Assembly (NCBI GenBank): GCA_033182465.1
Contig: CP137320.1
Coordinates: 186,001-250,000 of the forward strand
Source of the DNA: Sanghuangporus weigelae
Taxonomy: Eukaryota > Basidiomycota > Agaricomycetes > Hymenochaetales > Hymenochaetaceae
Length of the DNA: 64,000 nt
Direction: 5' to 3'
The notes under the pieces were generated by a model. That model saw only the letters and a program-made list of their open reading frames with translations, had not been told where the DNA came from and did not search any database. The translations under genes and the position numbers were made by a program. Below are positions 25,134 through 37,500 of this stretch, one piece after another; within the stretch, counting starts at the first letter, position 1; the number at the start of each line of letters is the position of its first letter.

Positions 25134-28066
25134 CGTGTTTGTGAGTCAAAGGGCTCTTTCCCTACATACAGGTCACGGGAGAGGGCCGCTCTTGAATTAT
25201 CCCACTCTGGAACTTCCCTGCAGATCAGGGAATATTCCCACTATTCTGGCTCCCAGCTGTTACGAGGCTCCATCTGATTCTTACTACAAAATCGACACTA
25301 AATGGCACTCAGCCGTTTCTTAGATCAGGTCTTTGTACCCGCGTCGGTTAGAATGTTCAAATTATCAACGGTGTATCCATCACGTTCGAAGTTTGGATAA
25401 TTCAAGCAAGTCCTGTTTGCATAGAGCTAGCCGCGAGAATGCACTCGCTTTACTACATGGAAAGTCCAAGAATTAGTCTACCTTCCTTTCCGAAGAATGA
25501 TGGAGAATGAAACAAGCTATCTCAAGAATTATACATGCATGGTTTTCGAAAGCCCTGACCTTCTCTCGTTAAAGGCATTGCATCCAATGCAATGTCGGCG
25601 ATGAACAGGAGGTATGCTGAATCGCTAATGCAATGGGCTATGATGAAGCATGCCTGCTGGGATCGCCAAATTGCATTGGAAGAAGTAGCCTTTTAGTGGA
25701 GGGGAATTGAAGTCTTAGCTCTAGAGGATGCCATGATCCCTCTCAGGCGCCCGCTTTTTATATCGTTGGATAGTCCGTCTTTACCCAGAACGGCGCTAGC
25801 AAGGAACCTCGAAATCGACATAGCTCTCGCTTTTCGGGGATAGGAATTCACCATGTATGCTCTAGCCTCGTTTTAAACATATGCATGAGGTCGTGTTGAA
25901 AGTTGATTACAGATGTTGATGGCAGAGCGCACACGTTCAAAGCCGGTCCGCCGAGTTTTCTAGTAACAGGGTTGCGAAGAAAAGTGAGTTTGATGTACTC
26001 CATGACTCAGGAATTATCACATAGAATCTTTATGGTGATGAATCTAGATTACACAAAGTACAACAATTGAAGTCTGAAAGGCAAAACAACCGAAATTGTC
26101 TAGAACAAACGATACATCTGCGTATGACCCAGGAGGGTTCCTGAAAGAATTTAAGAGCGATATCATCGGAGACACCGCACTAGGTAAGCAGACTTCAGTA
26201 TCACCTTAAGCATCGAAATCACCCGTACATTCTCTAGCTCATCGATCGGTCCAAATTCTGGCCCAGATGGAAATATGCTCCCAAACTTTCCCTCCAGGTA
26301 GCCAAGAGGCAAAACCCTTGAGTCGACGTCAGTGTTGCATACTTGCTTGCGTCCTGTCTTATCACCATTGGATACTAGTGGAAAATGTTTCGGGGCATGC
26401 CGTGAGTCTTCCCGCTTCAAGAGTACGATATGCTTCGAGAGGGTCATTCCCCACGTGTTATCTCCCGAGAATGGAAGCAGTACAATAAACGTTTACATAC
26501 ACAAGAACCTGGAGTATCCAGCGGGTTCTTTTACTGCCTCCCAGCTTCGGTTTGATATAAAGTACTGGTCAACCAGAAAATTGGCGACGCTGGCTGAAGA
26601 ATGGAGAGGTGTATCGTGATTGAAACTCTTAGTAGGCCAAACAACCATTTTTAAAACTCATATCGCGTACGTACAGTCTGTATATTCGTCCCGTATGATC
26701 GTCCTTCTCCGGCGATTCAGCCCAGTCAGATAATAGTTGATTGAACAAGTTTAGAGAACTCCGTCAACTAAGAATCAGCTAACTTCTCGATAGCTGAGAC
26801 AACGAGCGCGGTTCCATCTTGAGCCTACACTGTTAACTTCATCATCAAGAAGCGATTTGGCGAAATGCGGACTTATGTCCGGGCGTCTGTCGGAATTACG
26901 GATAGGGATCCGTTCCGGACGCATGGCCACCATGACTGAGTGAAGGGATCGTGTTTCGGTTCCTGCGATGAAAAGAGGAAAAGATAGGAATACTCCGAGG
27001 CTGGATTATTCACCATGTTCGTCTGGACATGACAAAATGATACATACCACGGATTATAAACCAGCGGGGCAAAGCAGACAGAACGAACACGAAACTGATC
27101 AATGAAATGGCTATTACTAATTCGTTTCAACAAAAAATGCCTTCAAGGTCCCAACAAAGGTCAGGTAACAAACAAGCCCAAAACAACATGCAAGTAGAAT
27201 GTTCTGGATCGTAATGGTTGCATAGTCATCCTCCCTGATATCAAGATTATCTTTATCCGGAAAACACACTGTACACATTCTCCGTTGAGTCGTTCCTCAG
27301 TAGGAAAGAGCTCGGCAAATCTAAGTACCTCGGTTCCGTTATGAAAGAAGAGACTTGAAAAGCCGATAAGTAGATCTCTTGTGTTGGAGCTTTCCGGATG
27401 AGATGACCATGAGTCAAGGCCCTGAAGTTTACAATACGATGTGACGTAAATATCACTTCGGAAGATACCTACCTATCTCGACTCCAGCGGAAACCAAGGA
27501 AAGACGTAGCACCGAGACATGATAGTCCAGTATCGCAAAGGAACATATTTACTTGACCGTGTATCGACTCGGAATTTCCCTGAAACGAAGGCGAGATACT
27601 CGGAGCATGCATATAAACATCGATAGCTTCCGTAGCTGGTCGGAAACAAACCTAGTCCCTCATGGCATGGCCTGTATGTCATGAAAGTTTTCAGCTTGCA
27701 TCACACAACGTACCCTATGATCGATACTTGCATGGACTTTCCTCTGCATCCAGACCTGAAAAGATATCGCTACCAGCGGAAGACAATCGTTAGAATTCAC
27801 TGAAATATTGAGCTGGTATATGGTGGATGAAATTGAGTGCTCCTATAAAGAAGCGGTAAGTTTGTAAAAGTATCTAGTAAAGCTTGCAGTTTTTTTCTCA
27901 TTTAGCGGTTTGTTCATGTTTGCAGTTTAAAACTGTACGTTTAAGTACAAACTTTATTTGTAACAGTGTATCGTGGGAAACGTGACAACCGCGTCACTGA
28001 CGCGTCTGCAAATTGTCCTTGTCCTCAGCTCAGCATCGTTCTCTTCCTCATATCCTTGGCCAAACC
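25134..28066. other. Long stretch without an assignable gene; exon-like segments on the minus strand
   Basis: Between about 26160 and 27700 the minus strand holds several short open segments flanked by plausible splice sites. Examples are one ending ENVRVISMLK before GTGATA, one starting LDSWSSHPESSNTRDLL after CTTCAG, and a hydrophobic stretch NILLACCFGLVCYLTFVG. They do not combine into a protein I recognise, and two reading frames are open over the same bases in places. It may be an unknown gene or a decayed one. 25134-26150 shows nothing. The right end is the RPA2 promoter, with ACGCGT at 28000-28005. Confidence 0.3.
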
Positions 28067-29259
28067 ATGTATTCTAGTATGTAAAACAGGAAATATCTTG
28101 TAGGCGCCACTTATAAGGATTGTTAGACGACTACAGTGCTGGTGGTTTCATGCAGAACAGCTCGCCGCGAACCAGTAGCCAGAATAGCCCGGGAGGCGAA
28201 CGTGTCTGTGCTCTGTCATTCGTTGCAAAATTGACGATTCTTACGCGCTTTTTCGTCGTCATAGCGGGTTTCCAGTCAATCTCTGCGACCTGTAACAATC
28301 AAACAAGTTTTGAAAGCAGAACAAGCACATTCGGACGCGGAATTGTATATTGACGGCGCCGAGGTTACTCAGGTGACTTGCTCTCGTTTGCCAAGCTCTT
28401 TGACTCTGACGTTTGCAATGCCCGGTGATTCTCAGGTGACGGTAGTTGCACAGGTAGTTAGCACAGCTCCTCAGACTACAAACAAAATATACGTGCTGGA
28501 GGACGGAACTGGGCGTGTGGAGGCAAGAGTATGGACAGACACCTCTATGGACGAGATGGAACAGGATGACGATGACGCTATACGGTGGGGATCTACACTA
28601 GAGTTCTGCGATCCATTTCTCAACGTTTGGGTCTCTAGCCATAATACCTACGTACGAGTTACGGGCGTACTGAAACATTTTGGAAATAAACGATACATCA
28701 ACGCGACTAACGTTCGCCCAATAAAGGACGCACATGAACTCTATTTCCACCTGATGGAGACCATGTTCGTAGCGCTTGCTCATCAGCGTGGCTCAGTCAG
28801 TGGCATTCGCTTTGCAGTCATTAACCATACCTGACGAAGGTATCATCTCTATTACGTGAAGCCAACTGATTCAAGCGGAACTGGCGGTCGCAACTTGGGC
28901 GTTGACGCGTCTGCAACCATGAACGGTGGGACTGGAGGGAACTACTCCCATTATACCTCTCGCTCGGCGACGTCGGCCAGTGACCAGTATGCTGGAGTAT
29001 CGCCACTTGCCCGCCGTATAGTCGAATTCATTGCAACTCAACCAGCCACTGCGGAAGGTGTCCATGTTGCTAGGATTGCGCGTGAAGTAAAGGCCGATGC
29101 TGGAGCCATTAGGTGCGGTTCTGTCTTTTTGCACGATTGATCGCAACATATTCCGGTCTAAATGTTTCTGCTTTCCTCTTCAGCGCGGCACTGGATGAAC
29201 TCATGGATAATGGCCATGTCTACAGCACCGTCGATGAGTCGCACTTCGCAGTGTCTTAA
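28067..29259 (+). CDS. RFA2: Replication protein A 32-kDa subunit (RPA2/Rfa2)
   Basis: Single-strand DNA-binding subunit for replication and repair. Exons: 28067-28076, 28127-28203, 28265-28372, 28436-28584, 28639 to about 28798, about 28858-29111 and about 29184-29259. Spliced protein starts MYSNDYSAGGFMQNSSP, a short Ser-rich tail where RPA2 is normally phosphorylated. The OB-fold runs from LRPVTIKQVLKAEQAHSDAE through VTQVTVVAQVVST and EDGTGRVEARVW to TYVRVTGVLKHFGNKRYINA. The C-terminal winged helix (ARRIVEFIATQPATAEGVHV, then AALDELMDNGHVYSTVDESH) is the partner-binding domain. One donor (CGT-GTCTGT) is weak. ACGCGT occurs 62 bases upstream of the start. Confidence 0.94.
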
Positions 29260-29749
29260 TTAAATGGGATAACGATCATACTTGTTATTTATGCATACAT
29301 ACTGCTGTAATATCAGTCCTGTCCTGATTTGACTTTGCATTCTTGGTGTCGCGTTTATATACTGACTACAAAAGTTTTCCGACTACTACGGCTTATTTCG
29401 CGAAACAACGGTGGGTTGATGATTGATCTTCATGTCTTCAGATAGAAGTTCTTTAACTGACTCTACTTAACTGAATGTGCAGTATAGAATCTGTCGGATC
29501 AGGAAGGGAAATACTTTGATGAAACCGCCTTCACGACGCATTGAATTGCGGGAAGTATATTTTAAGCATGAACGTTAAAGTCGGTCACGCTCGCCTTAAT
29601 GAGGGGCTTCCCGATCTTCTTGATACCGTGATATTTTTATCCCTCCCTTGAAAGCTAATAGACCCGCCTTTCGTGGGAGTTGACATCTGTCTTTTAAACC
29701 TCATTATCTCGTTAGCCATGCATCGGGCCGAAATCGTGCACCAGACCTC
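29260..29749. other. Intergenic between RPA2 and the dehydrogenase
   Basis: 3' flank of RPA2 and promoter of the dehydrogenase. No other feature is seen. Confidence 0.4.
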
Positions 29750-31399
29750 ATGTCGGGAAACAAGACGTTCATGCTCGAAGGGCCTTTCTCGACGACTTTT
29801 AGGGAACTACCCGTTCCCCAATGTTAGTATGCGTCCCCCGATTAGAACAACCAAAGACTGAAATCGGTCATCTTAGTTGACGACGATGAAGTTTTGATCG
29901 AGGTGAAACGAACCGGTACGAAGTAGCCTCTTTGTGCAGCTCGTAACCTGACCTGAATACCTAGGTATCTGCGGATCTGATGTGAGCCCGTGTTGTATCC
30001 ATACGAATACCAGTCCAAGCACTTCTTAACGCTTGTGAAGGTCCATTTCTACACTGAGGGCAAGCTAGGGGACAAATCTGTCATTGAACCCATTGTAAGT
30101 ACTCGTTGTTTGTCCTTGGTATAATCTCCTGATCCTGTGAAACGAGATACTCGGGCACGAGTCTTCTGGGCTGATCGTGAGAAGTAAGTTTTTCGCAAGC
30201 GATAAAGCGCGTCGGTTCACCGTTTTATCCGCTTAGCTGGCAGAAAAATTGATAGAGCAAGAATCGGTGAGAGTGTCGCTATTGAGCCCTGGACAGTATG
30301 CCGCACATGTGAATATTGCAAATCTGGAAAGTATCATGTAAGTAACGTCCCTAAATGACATTTTTACGGCGGGCTCTAAAATAGTCTCTCGACCATTTCA
30401 GCTTTGCGAGCAATGCAGTGTCTTTGATTCGCCTAGACGTGGGACTCTGGCACGCTACTTCAAGGTACCGAGTGACCTGGCATATAGGCTCCCAGACAAT
30501 CTCACTCTTGAAGATGGTGCAATGGCAAGTCTTCCCCATGCTTTCGCTTGCAGTGTCTGATATGCAGTGTAGATGGAACCACTTGCCGTCGCTGTTCATG
30601 CTGTGCATTCTATTGGGAAGTTACGTGCAGGAACAGCTTTTGTCACATTCGGTTGTGGGACAGTCGGCCTATTGTGCATGGCAGTTGCTCGGGTATTCGG
30701 CGCTTTGCACATCATTGCCGTGGACAATAATCAGGCCCGTCTCGAGTTTGCAAGCAAATATGTTGGATCCGATGTGTTCACTCCTGCTGCGTTTGTGCCA
30801 GGTGAAACTAAGATGGCATACTCAGAACGATCATCCGTTCTCTTCAAGAGAAAGTTTGAAGGAAAAGGTATCGGCATGGGCTCAGATTTCGTGCTCGATG
30901 CGACCGGTGCGGAAACTTGTATACAAATGGGCCTGATGGTGACAAAACCCGGAGGGACTTTCGTACAGGTAACCAGCTATTCTCCCAACTTATAGAAAAT
31001 AGTGGTTTTATGACTTCTTGCTTTGTAGGTTGGCATGGGAATCACATCGGCACAGATTCCTATATTCCATATTCAGGCGAAGGAAATCATTGTGAAGGGT
31101 TCATCTCGTTATGGAGTACGTAACCATTGGTGACTGGCGTTCTCAAGGCTGATTGAACGCACACAGCCTGGAGACTATCAGCTCGCCATTGAGCTCGCTT
31201 CCTCCGGCAAGATTGATTTGAAGGCCTTAGTGACCCACAGGTTTGCGTCTACTAAACAAATTGCTAGTTCCCTTGAGCTAACTTGAGGATAAGATTCGCT
31301 TTCGATGACGCTTTAGCCGCATTGGAAACTACCCGAAGGGGAATAGATGACAACGGACACTATGTCTTGAAGACCATGATCTCTGGTCCCTCTCAGTAG
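29750..31399 (+). CDS. Zinc-dependent polyol (sorbitol/xylitol-type) dehydrogenase
   Basis: Medium-chain zinc dehydrogenase oxidising polyols with NAD. Spliced protein begins MSGNKTFMLEGPFSTTFREL, then DDDEVLIEVKRTGICGSDVH with the catalytic Cys. ILGHESSG supplies the zinc His-Glu. VCRTCEYCKSGKYHLC provides four structural zinc Cys. RYFKVPSDLAYRLPDNLTLE and MEPLAVAVHAVHSI follow. The NAD fold is FGCGTVGLLCMAVARVFGA, and the tail is YVLKTMISGPSQ. Ten or so exons are needed. The exon ending EDGAM is followed by GCAAGT, not GT, so this intron appears to be of the GC-AG type; no in-frame GT alternative was found. The linker before IGESVAIEPW is unusual. A decayed copy follows at 32355-33900. Confidence 0.85.
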
Positions 31400-32354
31400 A
31401 GACCTGTGGTATACCGTATATATCTGTGAGTCTGGTTTTCTCTTAGGTAAACACTCGTCCCGATCAACCTTTGATGACGTCCTATAGCAGAAAGACTTCC
31501 AGACTATATCATCATATTATGATTGTGCGGTGAAGAAAAATCATGCGCAATGAACTTGCCTCAGTCTAGAAATTCTGTCCCGTTTGTTCCGGAATAGATC
31601 ACGAGGCATTCTTTGAAATAGAAACGTGTTGGAATTCGGAAGGCTCTCCGGCACATATAATATCAATCGAAGGAGTTTACGCGTGGTTGTGATGTAAGAA
31701 TCGATAATCCTCTTCTTGTTGATCATTTACCCAAAGGCCCAGTTTTGTCTCGACAAAGTGATGCACGTCCGCGTCTTCTGAGTAAAAGCCAGCGTCAGCC
31801 GACGCCTCTTTATGGTTCCGTTACGTGGCGTATCGCCAGCGAACCCCTGCGGCCCTTATCACGGGGCTCAAGTTTGCGATTACTCTCGGCTCTCAAGACC
31901 GGAACACTGCGTGCATGCGACTGCTTTACCTTAACTAACTGACGATCTTATCTTTTCTACATCATTTCCAAGCCTCCTTGCTAAAGGATTCGTCTTGATG
32001 TCCAGTAGGGTCTGCGCATAGACCGGAATCTTGACGGGTTCTCTCCGTTTCCCATCAACCGGTTCCGAAACCATCGGTCGGGCACAGATAATCTATCTAA
32101 GAAAGATACCTTATAACTCTCCTAGCCGTATGGTCCTCGTGGCTCGGGACCGATCATAGACCTTAGCTTATATATTGACGCCATAATGCAAGAGACATTG
32201 CTCACGAGAACGGATTTTTTAGCGTGTTCTATATTCTGCATCAACCAAATGAAGCACTTATGCTCGACAGCCCGTTTTCTGCATATTTTCGCGAATTGCT
32301 TACTCCAGAGCGTTAGTGAGTGATCTGGATGTAGAGACAATCGCACATACCATC
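31400..32354. other. Intergenic between the dehydrogenase and its decayed copy
   Basis: Only short ORFs without domains. No repeat or RNA gene is seen. Confidence 0.35.
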
Positions 32355-33900
32355 ATGCCCTCAGTGGATGACGATAATGTGAGGAAAACAGGCAAGTCGA
32401 AAGACGATTTCTCTATAAACACTATAAACACTGCCTGACGTTGTCTCCAAGGTATATATGGCACTGACATGAGCACACTAGCACAACGCCCAGGCAATGG
32501 TTAACTCCTGCACATAAATCCATTTCTATACTGAAGGAAGGAACGGAAGCGAGCTTGTGAATGAGCCGATTGTTGGTATTACTTCTACTGCGCTGAGCCC
32601 GCTTCCGCTCTACTTGTCTTAACTCGACGTGCTAGGTGCTAGAACATGAATCTTCTGGAGTCATCGTTAAAGGTGTGCGCAAGTCAGATCAGCGATTAGC
32701 CAAGCCCTGATTTACTTGTGTCTAGTTGGAAGCAGGGTCGATCCTGGAAGAATTGGTGAACAGGTGGCAATCAAACCTTGGACAGTATGCTGCAAATCCG
32801 GAAGAAACCAGGTATCCCTAAATTGTCAAACGCATCTCTTCCACAGAAGGCTTGCTTTAATACTTGAACCTCTTTCTCCAGCTATGTCAACGATGCAGTG
32901 ATCTTATCCCACCCAGACGAGGAACCCTCTGTCGATACTTCAAAGTGCCGAGCGATATAGCGTATAAACTATCAGATAACCTCAGCCTCGAAGATGGTGC
33001 AACGGTGAGTATCGTCTCCTCACTGACATTTGTCTCATTATTTAAAGCAGCATTATCCAAGACGGAGCCGCGAGCTGTTGCTATCCACGCTATTCGTTCT
33101 CTCGGGAAGCTTCGCGCAGGACCGTGTGCGATAGTGTTCGGCTGCAGTCCCGTTGATCTTCTCTGTATGGCCGTCGCTAAAGCTCTAGGTGCCTCTTGTA
33201 TCATCGCCATCCATAAGGTTGCACAGCGCCTTGAATTTGCGACGAAGTATACTGCACAGATTCGTTTACCCCACCGCACTTCTTAGCAAACGAGAGCATC
33301 AGAGAGTATTCTACAAGGTCATCTTCTCTGTTCAAGAAAAGATTGGATGGCGATGGTATTGATCTCATAGTTGACACGTCCCGGGCTGAAACGAATCTCC
33401 AGATGGGTCTGATCATCGCAAAGAATGTTGGGACCTTCGTTCAGGTAATCTTTCAGGTTCTTATTCTAGGTCGCCGGGTATTGAAAACATTCAGCTCTGT
33501 TAAAGATTGGTGTGGGACGTACCGATGTACAGTTCCCCATAAGCGTTGTAATGAATACGGAATTGACCATAAAAGGCTCGCTGAGATACGGCATGAGTGA
33601 CGTATTCCTTTACTGTCTCGTCTCAATCTCACTCATGGAGAGCCTCGACCGCATAGCCCGGTGATTATCCTCTCGCGATTAGCCTTGCCTCGTCAGGCAA
33701 AATCAATCTAAAGCCGCTAGTTACGCACAAGTAAATTATCAGGTAACCGCCCTGTCCTTGGGCTCCAGCTGATGACATCTCCATAGGTTTGAATTTGCTG
33801 ATGCAATTAAGGCATTCGAGACCACCAAGTCCGAGAAGGACGCAAACGGAAATGTTGTTCTCAAGACCATGATTTCGGGACCGTCGGACCAAGTGATAAA
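32355..33900 (+). pseudogene. Decayed tandem copy of the polyol dehydrogenase
   Basis: Order and sequence follow the intact gene upstream. Fragments read VDDDNVRKTGKS (catalytic CGSDV region deleted), a remnant of the FYTEGKL block near 32530, and GRIGEQVAIKPWTVCCKSG. In the last of these the four-Cys structural zinc loop has collapsed to CCKSG. Next come RYFKVPSDIAYKLSDNLSLE, EPRAVAIHAIRSLGKLRAGP, VFGCSPVDLLCMAVAKALGA (glycine motif damaged), LIVDTSRAETNLQMGLIIAK and a C-terminus NVVLKTMISGPSD without the expected stop. Frame breaks occur near 33280 and 33450. The intron equivalent to the GC-AG one upstream starts with an ordinary GTGAGT here (ACG-GTGAGT). Confidence 0.85.
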
Positions 33901-34543
33901 TGGTAGTGTCAACGGACACCTGGAGAGCCGTCAACGGTGTCTCCGACGGGACGCGGGTGTCATGGTGGACGGCGGCCATAGCGTGCGTTAGGACATCCCA
34001 ATACTAATAGTGAGGGGTCTTCCAAATCCCGAGGAACAAGGAACCAATACAATCGACAGTTTGTTACTCTCCGACAGAAAGGAAGTATTTGAATAGAGTT
34101 ATCCATATGCTCTCCAGATCCCCGTACATCTATCTAGAAGCTCAAATGTAATCCGATAAAGGAGCGTTCCGTTGGCGGATCCAAATCCGAATTGATCTTA
34201 AAGAAGGATGCGTGTGTGAAACACCGTTATCCATGTAAGCTCCAGGACAAATGAAAAGAACAGAATGAAAGAAAACAAAAAGGTCTAATCTACATTGATA
34301 GAGATGCAAGTAGTAATGATGATAAAATAACAAAGCACGAAAACTCTGATATCCGGAATTCCATATATACATATTTGCATATCCCACTCCCACAACTCCG
34401 TCATCGCACAGTGCTAATTTGATTTTCTTTATGGTGATTGATAAAGTCTGGATAGAATCCGAGGGCTTCTTGAAGGCATCGGCTCAAGCGCACTCACAAG
34501 GATTCCGACGAAAGGAGATTACAAGAGAAAGCTTGTCGGAATC
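33901..34543. other. Intergenic
   Basis: 3' side of the transhydrogenase gene and downstream remains of the dehydrogenase pseudogene. No supported gene; the minus ORF at 34142-34393 is low-complexity and unsupported. Confidence 0.4.
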
Positions 34544-37500
34544 TTAAGGTCGTGCTTCAAGTGCGTGTTTGATAGCTGAATTCAAATCCCATCAAACTAG
34601 ATCCTACAACCAGGAAAGGGTAGACGATAAGCTCACCATCGCACGTCTCCTTCGCATCACCGAAAAGCATCTTTGTTCCAGGCATGAAGAACATAGGGTT
34701 TGGTACGTCGGCTGAATCAACAAATTAGTCGACGTCTGACAAAGAAAGAAGGAAGACGCGAGCTTCGCACCATATCCGCTGGCCATGCTTCGCTTCATGA
34801 CAACCACCTGCTTGCTCTTCCATGCATGCAGTACGGGCATTCCAGCGATAGGCGAGCCGGGCTCGAGTGCAATCGGGTTAACGGTGTCGTTCGCGCCAAT
34901 AACGAGTGTAACGTCTGTATCACCGAAATCATCGTTGATTTCATCCATCTCTAGAACAACTGCGGAACGGCATTGTTAATGATTCCCTATCTGAATCGAA
35001 AAGCCAAGTAACTCACTGTCGTATGGAACGGAAGCTTCTGCAAGCAAGACATTGCACTGCCCTGGCATGCGTCCAGCTACAGGATGAATTGCAAACCGGA
35101 CGTTTATGCCCTTGGCACGCAGCATACTTGTGATTTCTGAGATAGCATATTGGGCCTTAGCGACAGCCATTCCGTACCCGACAACCTAATCGACCCGTGT
35201 TGTAGACACCAATGTCTAATACAAAACTCATACACTCACAAGAATAACGTTCTCCGCATTCAGTAGTGCATCTACAACCTCATCCACTGACGTCTTCGTT
35301 ATCTGGCCTTCAATCTTGAAATCGGTCTGTCCCGGAGCGGCTATCCCTCCGAAAAGCACGTTTGTGAGTGATCTGTTCATCGCCACGCACTATCAAAAAC
35401 GATCAATCGGATGTTTGTGCGGTAATTAGATGCTCAGAAAGACACCGACCATGATGTAAGAGAGAATTGAGCCACTAACACCGATTAAGGAGCCAACTGT
35501 GGTGAGAAGCGGGTTATCAAGCATGAATCCCTCCGCTACAAGTGCAAATCCGGAATATGCATTGAGCACAGTGATAACAACAGCTGCACACGTTGTCAAC
35601 GTCAGACACGTATTCTTCCAAGACCAGATTGATGAATGGTCCCTGAATACTTACGCATATCTGCCCCTCCAATCGCAGCAGTTGTCGTGTATCCCTTCAA
35701 GAAACTCAATATCGTGTTGCCCGCGAGACATCCGGCGGCAATCATCGGTGCCCCGGGCGCCATGGTCACGAATGCACCCATTGTGGCGAGATTCGCTCCG
35801 AGCATAGAGGTATTGATGAGATGACGACCAGGCAGAATGAGTGGACGAGAGGACATCTTCCCAGCTAGCTTGAGGAAGGCGACGATGGAGCCTGTGAAGG
35901 TGATTCCTCCTGAATTCATACACGCGAGCATTAGCTTATGATCACCAGCGTTGTCATAATCCGTTGGAGATGCTCACCAATGAGGACACCAAGGTAAGCC
36001 GTTACAAGATGAAGCGTCGAGACGTGGCTGACATCTTCAAGGACGCTGCCGATGCTAGTCAAGACAGCAGCTAGACCTACCACCGAGTGCAATGCAGCGA
36101 CCATCTGAGGGAGCTCAGTAGGGGTGATACGTCGCCCGATTATGGCGCCTTGCCAATCCATCCGTTAGCCAAGGGTAAGAAATCAGGTCCGAAACTTACC
36201 AATAATGCCTCCGACACTTGCAAGGCCAGCAAACTGGGCCAGAACCTCTTGAGAGAATCCGACAGCGAGGAGTGATGCAAGGATACCGGATGCTACTCCC
36301 AGAATACCGAGGATGTTGCCTTGTCGAGCCGTCGTCTGGGACCCAAGCCCGGAAATGGAGCCTGCAACGCAGATAAGCGTCAGATATAATAACAGGTTTC
36401 TTTTTCGCTTTAGCGTACTTATGCATAGCACGCTACTAATGAGATATCCAGCCTGCACGAGGCCAGCTGCTCCGGTGCTTGCTGCAGCAATATATCCGCC
36501 CCCAAACAGCAGACCAGGGACTGCGTAGAGCCAAGGGTATTCAGGCGGATCAGTGGGACCTAGGCGACAGATCATCAGAATATAACAAATAATAGGGAAA
36601 AGGTATTATTACGTTTGAACATATCAAGCATCCGTTTCGTAATGACGAATCCTCCAGAGACGTTGACGAACGCTAGGAGAACAGACAGAGCACCGAGAGC
36701 CTGTGGGATCGTACCGGGAAGATACCCGCCCCCCATGACGAACAATCCACCAACACCGACCATACCTAAAAGCAAAACGTGAGTCTTTCTTCCAACCTCA
36801 ACCGTTCAATGCCAACCTGAGATCGCATTTGTTACACTCATCAAGGGTGAGTGAAGCGCAGGTGAGACACCCCACACAACGCGATAGCCAATAAGACCCG
36901 CAAGCCCAAAAGTGAAGAAGTTGCTCATAAATGCGGGGCCAGTCGCCTTCCCCAGGACTAATGCCGTGCCCATTCCAGCTGTTACGGTAGCAACATGCCG
37001 CTTTGCCTGCTGCCAAGGTGTAAGTGCTTTGGACTCTGCTTCCTTTGTTGCCGCGGCTGAAGCGGCTGGGACAGGTGCTGGTGGAGGTGCTGGCCGAGGC
37101 GCCGGAGGGAGAATCTGACCGTTGAGAGTTACAATGGATCCGCGAACAACTTCGTCTGTCAGGTCGACTCCGAAGTGCTTTTCTTGAGGGGAGATCGAGA
37201 GGAGGAACTTTGTGATATTGTTAGAATAGAGAGTGGAAGATTGTGTCGGTAAGCGGGATGGTAAGTCCGTATAGCCTGGATATCGAAATTAGTACGGGTG
37301 GCAAGAGACTATCTCAGGTGCTTCATTACCGATCACTGAAACGCCATTTCTCGAGATGGCAAGTTGTCCCGGGACAGTTTCCTCACAATTACCGCCATTC
37401 TCTGAAGCAAGATCAACAATGACTGAACCAGGCTTCATCGCAGCGACCATCTGTAATATCAGACACGTCAAGAAAACCACTCGAATCCAGGCCGGAAAGA

